The translations under genes were made by a program, and so were the position numbers. A stretch of DNA of 64,000 nt from Przewalskia tangutica. Taxonomy: Eukaryota > Streptophyta > Magnoliopsida > Solanales > Solanaceae. The notes below the pieces were generated by a model. The model worked only from the letters and a program-made list of their open reading frames with translations, did no database searches and had not been told where the DNA came from. Every line of letters starts with the position of its first letter. Positions within the stretch are counted from its first letter, which is position 1. Positions 58,841 to 64,000 of the stretch are shown here, piece after piece. The stretch is taken from positions 27,075,873-27,139,872 of the forward strand of contig CM056740.1 of NCBI GenBank assembly GCA_029844215.1. Direction: 5' to 3'.

Positions 58841-59999
58841 ACCTCTTCCTATCTTTTCTAGCATGATTGTTGTAAACTATGTAGTACGGTATCGCACGTG
58901 CTAAATGAATTTGGTTGTTTAGAACATAAAGTGTTATAATGGCTTTATGAGAAGTTAATTATAACGACTTTATGTAGGTAAAAGAATGGTTGATTGTTTT
59001 TAAAAGATAAGAGACTTGACTTATATTTGACTTGATATGATTTGTTAAGGACTTGAATTGTGTTAAAAAAGTTGTGAAACCTCATTCGTGAGTAATGAGT
59101 ACTTGGTTTTTAAAGAATAATGTCATATTGATTTCGGAAATGGGAATGAGTATCGAACAAGCCATTGCAGCGTTAATAAAGGAAAATGTAATGACAATTA
59201 ATTGTATTAAAACAAGTAGAAACCTCCATCTGCATAGAAGCTAAGATAAGACAAAATTGTATTACATTTCCTAGATCATGGTTGCTTTAATAAGATCATT
59301 AATAACAAGTATTGGTTTTTCTTAAATTCCAAAGTAAGGAACTTGATTTCTAAAAGAAAGGAGACTTGAGGAATTAAAGTGTTTTGGTTTAAAAAGAAAG
59401 CATGGTATTGTCTTGGTTTATTTCAAAAGAAGGTGTGGAAATGGTTTTTGTTTACTTGAAATAATAATACTCTATTTTTGATACTATGGGTATCGTATGA
59501 CTTTTGTAAAAAGAAAGGGATCTTTTGAAAGAAATTAAGTACGTAGTACTTTAGGGTTAAAACCCGGATTGTTGGCACAAAATGGGAATACTTGAGTTTA
59601 TATAAATGGTGAATCAATTTACATGTTAATGAAAGTCTAAAAGTATGTTGAACTTGCCTATGCCAGTTGTGATAGCTTTTGTTGTGCAAGTATTGTATTT
59701 CTATACCACCGCGTCTCATGGAGGTCTACCGACTTATTGTGAACTTACTTGACGCACGGCAGCGATGAGAGGATTCCACGGGTATGCTTCCATTATTATT
59801 ATCACATGGGCATGTCTACACCGATGAGGGATTCCGAGGGCATGTGACCATTATTGTTATTCCATGGACTAGCCCTCCATGAGGTTTTACTGATTCGGCC
59901 TTGGTATCTGGTAGTTGGCTCGTACTTGCCCCTGGCCGTGGTGATTCGCTTTGGTATCCGTAGTTAGCCTTCGTACCCTGCTCAGCTTTGTGGCGAAGT

Positions 60000-60350
60000 C
60001 TCGTGACTTACGGTTGTGATCCGTGGTTAGCCTAGTTACTTGCCCCGCCGCCTACGTGGACGCAGTGGATCTGGTAGAGGCTATCGACTTGCCACGTGTT
60101 AGCTTCGCGCGTATCGTGACTTACGGTTGTGATCCGTGGTTAGCTCGTTACTTGCCCCGCCGCCACGTGGCGCAGGGAGGATCTGGTAGAGGCTATCGCA
60201 CTTGCCACGTGTCAGCTTCGCGAGTCAGTGTTTGGACGAAATTTCGTGACTTACGGTTGTGATCTGGTGGTTAGCCTGGTTACTTGCCCCGCCGCCTACG
60301 CGCGCAGGAGGATCTGGTAGAGGCTATCGACTTGCCACGCGGTCGCCTTC
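60000..60350 (+). repeat. LTR minisatellite, ~120-bp unit, 3 copies
   Basis: Same unit as 54050-54400: gacttacggttgtgatc at about 60005, 60118 and 60247. Confidence 0.82.
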
Positions 60351-61098
60351 GTGATATAGTTATTTAGTATTGTTGTACGGTAGGTTCGTAGTGGCTGCAC
60401 TCGCCTGGCCGATTGATGATGCAGGTTGGATCTGGTAGCTATGCCTTTGTACTTGCCCCGTACGGTTTTAACACACAGGTGGGACCTGGTGTTCATGTGT
60501 ACTCTTTGGTGTTGTTATATCATAGACTGCCGGCAGTGAGGAAGGTATTCCACGGGCATGATTGATGTTGTGGGCGTGAGACCCATAGTTATATTTGAGT
60601 GATGACTTTGAGGCGTGAGTCCACGACTTGACATGATCGCTATGTATCGTGGATCGTAGTTTGTTATCATACATGTCTCTGCTTTATATAGATCGTTATG
60701 ATTTCATTTACTGATTTTCGGGCCACATACTTGGTACTTTAGATCGACCTCCTTCGGGCCGTTCATGCCGCAGTGAGGTACACCGGTTGTTGATCCTCGC
60801 TCATGGGATCACGCTCATTTTGGGAAGCTCCGTTTCTCCGAGGCTTATCTTTTGGTATGATTCTCGAGTTGTAGGTTCTTGTACATTCTGGGTATGGCGG
60901 GCCCTGTCCGTCATAGTTGTTATAAAATTCGTAGAGGTCTCAGACATCATTGTGGGCGTGGTTTGTAAGGGATTTAACTGCTCAATTTTGATATATATAT
61001 ACGAAGGTAACCGCTGGTTAGCCTATTGCTTATTTTATGTCTTGATTCATGCTTAAGTTTTTATTTCCGCTGATTTTCTCTGATGATTGTATCACTAG

Positions 61099-61118
61099 GG
61101 TGCCCGGGGTAAGGCACC
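61099..61118 (+). promoter_or_regulatory. U5 terminal stem-loop
   Basis: GGTGCC-cggggtaa-GGCACC, perfect 6-bp arms, 29 bp before the LTR end and 33 bp before the PBS. Confidence 0.6.
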
Positions 61119-61151
61119 AGTCACGGGCCCGAGGTCGGGTCGTGACAAAAG

Positions 61152-61163
61152 TGGTATCAGAGC
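61152..61163 (+). other. primer binding site, tRNA-iMet
   Basis: TGGTATCAGAGC lies 4 bases after the LTR end at 61147. Confidence 0.93.
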
Positions 61164-61351
61164 AGTTAATCCTCGGAAAGTGTCTACAGACCGTGTCTAG
61201 TAGAGTCTTGATTATCGGTGTGTTGTGCACCGCATCTATAATCAGAAGGCTACAGGATATATAGGATTGGTTTCCATTCTTCTCACTCTGAGATCGTGCC
61301 TTAGAGCTGTGTTGTAAGTTGGACTCCCTCTGACGTATTCTTTTAACCGCT

Positions 61352-62557
61352 ATGCCTACGCAGGCAACCAGAGCCCGAAGCGGCGGTGGCAATAGAGGGA
61401 GCTGCGAGTAGAGCACAGAGGATTGCCAGGGCACAGGCCCAGTCTTTACCTGAGGTGGTACTTCAGATGGGGAGTTCTGCGACGCCGTTAGCCACAGCAT
61501 AGTCTAGAAGCGGCCGGTCTCACCGAGGCCGCGATACGAAGTCTCCGCCCACGACCAGGAGCCGAGGATATGAGTTACAAGGAGATGGCCCTGTTACTAG
61601 CTAGACTTGTGGCGAGGGATGAGGACAGACGTGAGGTAGCGGTTCCGGTAATACCAGTGGTTCACCCTAGATCCGATATTTGGAGACTTCGGGACTTCTT
61701 GAGTTGCAGTCCACCAGAGTTCTATGGATCGAGAACTGAGGAAGATCCTCAGGAGTTTATTCGACAGCTGCAGCGGATCATGAAAGTGATCAAGGCCTCA
61801 GGGACAGTCGGTGGTACTAGGTTCACATCGGCCGCGTGATCTGCAATGATCGGTTTGATTCGTGGGAGCTGTCCCGGGGAGAGCATGCACTTCCAGCCGT
61901 ATGGGACGAGTTCTCGGAGGCATTTCTTACACACTTCTTGCCCTCGCAGATGAGGAGAGATCGGGCAGATAGATTTATGATGTTGAGACGAAGCCGCGCA
62001 CGGTTCGGGAGTACAAAGATGTAGTTTGACTCGTTGGCTCGGTATGTCCCCGCTTTAGTGGCGATATGGAGGATAGATCGCACCGCTATGTCACGAGACT
62101 TGACGATTACTTAGCAGAGGTTGTATGCAGGTGTAGCTCTTCACCGGCATGGACATTGCCCGTATACGAGCTTATGCATGGACGAGGATGGAACGCGTAG
62201 ATCGACGTAGGGACCAGATCAGATAAGAGGCCAGATAGCGAGGTCCTTCAAGAACTCAGAGACAGACCGCCTCAAAGAAGAAAGCTAGTTATACACCTCC
62301 GCCAGTCCAGAGTGGTCCTCCGCGCCTTGAGCATCCAGGTATTCAGAGCGGTCGAGCTCCTGTGTTTCAGATTTTCCGGGGAGTAGGAGTACTCGCCGGA
62401 TGAGGCTACCCGTATCTCAGCGTGGCCGTTGTGGTAAAACCCATAGGGGGGAGTGTCGTACTAGTTTGGGAGATTGCTACACTTGCGGCCGGCAGGGCCA
62501 TTTTGCGAAGGAGTGTCCGACCAGAGGTAGCGCGGCAAGGGGAAAGTGAAGCAGTAG
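61352..62557 (+). pseudogene. gag: Gag of array unit 2, best preserved gag-only copy
   Basis: The start homologous to other copies is the ATG at 61352; two bases are lost right after it. The open core at 61570-61839 has MSYKEMALLLARLVARDEDRR, PPEFYGSRTEEDPQEFIRQL and QRIMKVIKAS. Frames then shift near 61835. The C-terminal CCHC zinc knuckle is intact (CYTCGRQGHFAKEC, 62475-62516), followed by PTRGSAARGKVKQ and the TAG stop at 62555. The protein ends there: no protease, RT or integrase follows in ~930 bp before the PPT, so the element cannot move alone. Confidence 0.88.
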
Positions 62558-63489
62558 TTATAGGTATATCCTTAACCCTCTAGAGACTAGTATGTATTGA
62601 TGTTATGATGTTGTGTTTAGTGTTATGTCCAGATGGCATTGTGTTAAAATGTGATTTAGAAGCCTGGTTAGTGAAAAGGGTAAGGATGAGAAAATTTTGA
62701 ACCTTAGAATTTATGACAGTTGAGACCTTAGATGTAAGGCCGTCTTGAGTAAAAGACTTTACGGTTAATCTTTGTCGGAGTGCATAGTATACGTGGAGTT
62801 TTGGGTGATAATTCCATGGGTAGTATGAGATAGAAGTGGTAGCTTTCATGACATGAATTAGTAAGATTGTTCCGGATCGGGGAACGAGAGAGTTTGGCGC
62901 GATAATGCGGTCGTTGAGGCCGATCGCGGTCAACCCGCAGCTTCGAATGAGGTGGGGTCGGTTCGAGGTGGTCCCGCCAGTGGTAGGATCACGAGGGTGC
63001 AAGGCCCAAGTTTAGGTAACCGAGATGCGAGTTCGTGGACGCGTCGACCAATCGGATCGTGAAGGCCGGGAATGGCCTTAAAGGAATTTGAGGCTAGTAA
63101 AATGACCAAGTTTGGAGGTAGTGACTCCAAGGTTTTGGAAACTGAAGCGATGACGGGAGTATGGTACATGTACTAGAGAGAGTTCGGGTGTACGAGAAGG
63201 GTACGACGAGTAAGGAAAGAAGTGAACGTGTGTTAACAAAATAAAAGAGATCATTTTGTTATGAAGTGAAGATGCGAAGGGAGTATCCTTTAGACCATGA
63301 GTGGAAGCTTTTGTGATGTTAGAGGTGATTCCTCTTTGGCTTGGATTGGAGTTTTGCGCATGTGTTATATTATGGCCAGGTGTGGCATAAGTGGTTTTGT
63401 AAGTATAGTAGTGAAGACTATACCGGTAGCATGTATGTTTTGAGACTTAGAAGGAACATTCGGGACGAATGTTTCTAAGGGGGGAAGAA
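62558..63489 (+). other. non-coding internal region, hairpin and PPT, unit 2
   Basis: Homologous to 5075-6025 and 56546-57468. The hairpin acattcg-gga-cgaatgt is at about 63458-63474, and the PPT aaggggggaagaa lies directly before the LTR. Confidence 0.8.
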
Positions 63490-64000
63490 TGTTACACCCC
63501 GTAGTTCCAGGGTATGTATGTGGGGACGTACGTACGAGAATACGACATTTAAATTAAAAGGAAGAAAGATGTGATTTTTTTCGACGGAAAAGTTTCCGGA
63601 TTTTGTGAAGGAAAAAGGTTCGTTAAAGGGAATTAGATTCTCAGATTTGGTATTCGGACTTTTTGGAATATTTGAGAATTATGGAATTTTATTTCCGGAA
63701 TTGGTCACGTGGGGCCCACGGGAGGAATTTACGGTTTGTGGGGCCCACTTTATTTTCGAGATTTTTGGCATTACGGATATTTTCGGAAGATGAAATGTTT
63801 TGGATGAGTAGGGGCGACACGTGTCACCCTCATGTGGCCATGTTGGCCGATTGGAGTTGGACATGTGTCCATGGACGGTTTATGGGGGGACAAGTGGCAA
63901 GCCACTTGTCCCATTATTGTGGTGGACATATGGTTGGTAAATTACCCACACACATGTCCCCAATCCTCACCTTACACTTGCTTTAATCCTAGCCATTGAT
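63490..64000 (+). mobile_element. array LTR 3, truncated by window end
   Basis: TGTTACACC at 63490. The 511 visible bases are almost identical to 57469-57979, including both GTGGGGCCCAC sites, GACACGTGTC and the palindrome. The TATA box lies just beyond the window. Confidence 0.93.

Larger units (their letters stand above)
57469..61147 (+). mobile_element. array LTR 2 (shared by both units)
   Basis: TGTTACACC at 57469 to TGACA at 61147 (3,679 bp). It serves as the 3' LTR of unit 1 and the 5' LTR of unit 2. It is the cleanest LTR for reading the module order: U3 motifs 57687-57890, TATA 57984, donor-like sites 58382 and 58830, minisatellite about 59900-60450, terminal stem-loop 61099-61118. 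Confidence 0.93.
51517..64000 (+). mobile_element. tandem gag-only element array: LTR-int-LTR-int-LTR
   Basis: LTRs begin at 51517, 57469 and 63490 (spacing 5,952 and 6,021 bp) and share their first ~500 bases almost exactly. Internal regions 55187-57468 and 61148-63489 have the same content: PBS, gag, non-coding region, hairpin, PPT. Adjacent units share one LTR. The array runs off the window. Confidence 0.93.

Noticed and set aside
1..64000. Host protein-coding gene
   Set aside because: Every long recognisable coding segment is retroelement Gag/Pol or LINE ORF1/ORF2. No intron-exon gene with a known host domain was seen.

Overview
The window looks like intergenic, heterochromatin-type DNA from a flowering plant, probably a eudicot. 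I see no host gene, tRNA or rRNA. Almost every base belongs to nested transposable elements: Ty3/gypsy LTR retrotransposons with very long LTRs (2.7-3.8 kb), priming from initiator-tRNA-Met, plus L1-type plant LINEs. The plant assignment rests on the Tekay/Del-type chromovirus domains, the tRNA-iMet primer sites (TGGTATCAGAGC), the plant L1 LINE domains and plant-like U3 motifs. The genus cannot be read from the sequence.

Layout. 1-586 is unassigned. 587-1871 is the 5' part of a minus-strand LINE inside a plus-strand LTR (1872-3581). That LTR is the 5' LTR of a gag-only element whose internal region is 3582-6025 and whose 3' LTR is 17470-22723. A plus-strand solo LTR (6026-17450, 5-bp TSD gtttc) sits just before the polypurine tract. 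It contains a 4.1-kb LINE (7569-11659, 17-bp TSD) and a minus-strand solo LTR (12349-16125, TSD gccta). The 3' LTR contains an internally deleted LINE derivative (17579-19635). 22724-29203 holds pieces of at least four older LTR elements. 29304-42974 is a complete minus-strand Tekay/Del-like chromovirus (TSD tgatc) with gag, protease, RT, RNase H, integrase and chromodomain. Its gag is split by a solo LTR (36526-39689, TSD gactg). 42975-51516 holds older minus LTR pieces and a truncated plus element (integrase tail plus LTR). 51517-64000 is a head-to-tail array LTR-gag-LTR-gag-LTR with a period of about 6 kb.

How the parts relate. The pol-bearing element and the gag-only elements have homologous Gag proteins, the same primer site, and the same hairpin and polypurine tract before the 3' LTR. 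The gag-only family therefore looks like a non-autonomous partner of the chromovirus (inference). Across diverged LTRs several features recur at the same relative position: a U3 cis-module and TATA box within the first ~0.5 kb, two splice-donor-like sites, an interchangeable minisatellite, a triple hairpin, and a stem-loop just before the primer site. Together they suggest a structured, possibly spliced RNA leader of about 3 kb. That leader is the most interesting candidate system here.

Caution: all coding regions carry frameshifts, even though the chromovirus LTR pair is nearly identical. Differences between array copies cluster at CAG/CTG trinucleotides. Some of the damage may therefore be consensus error rather than biology.
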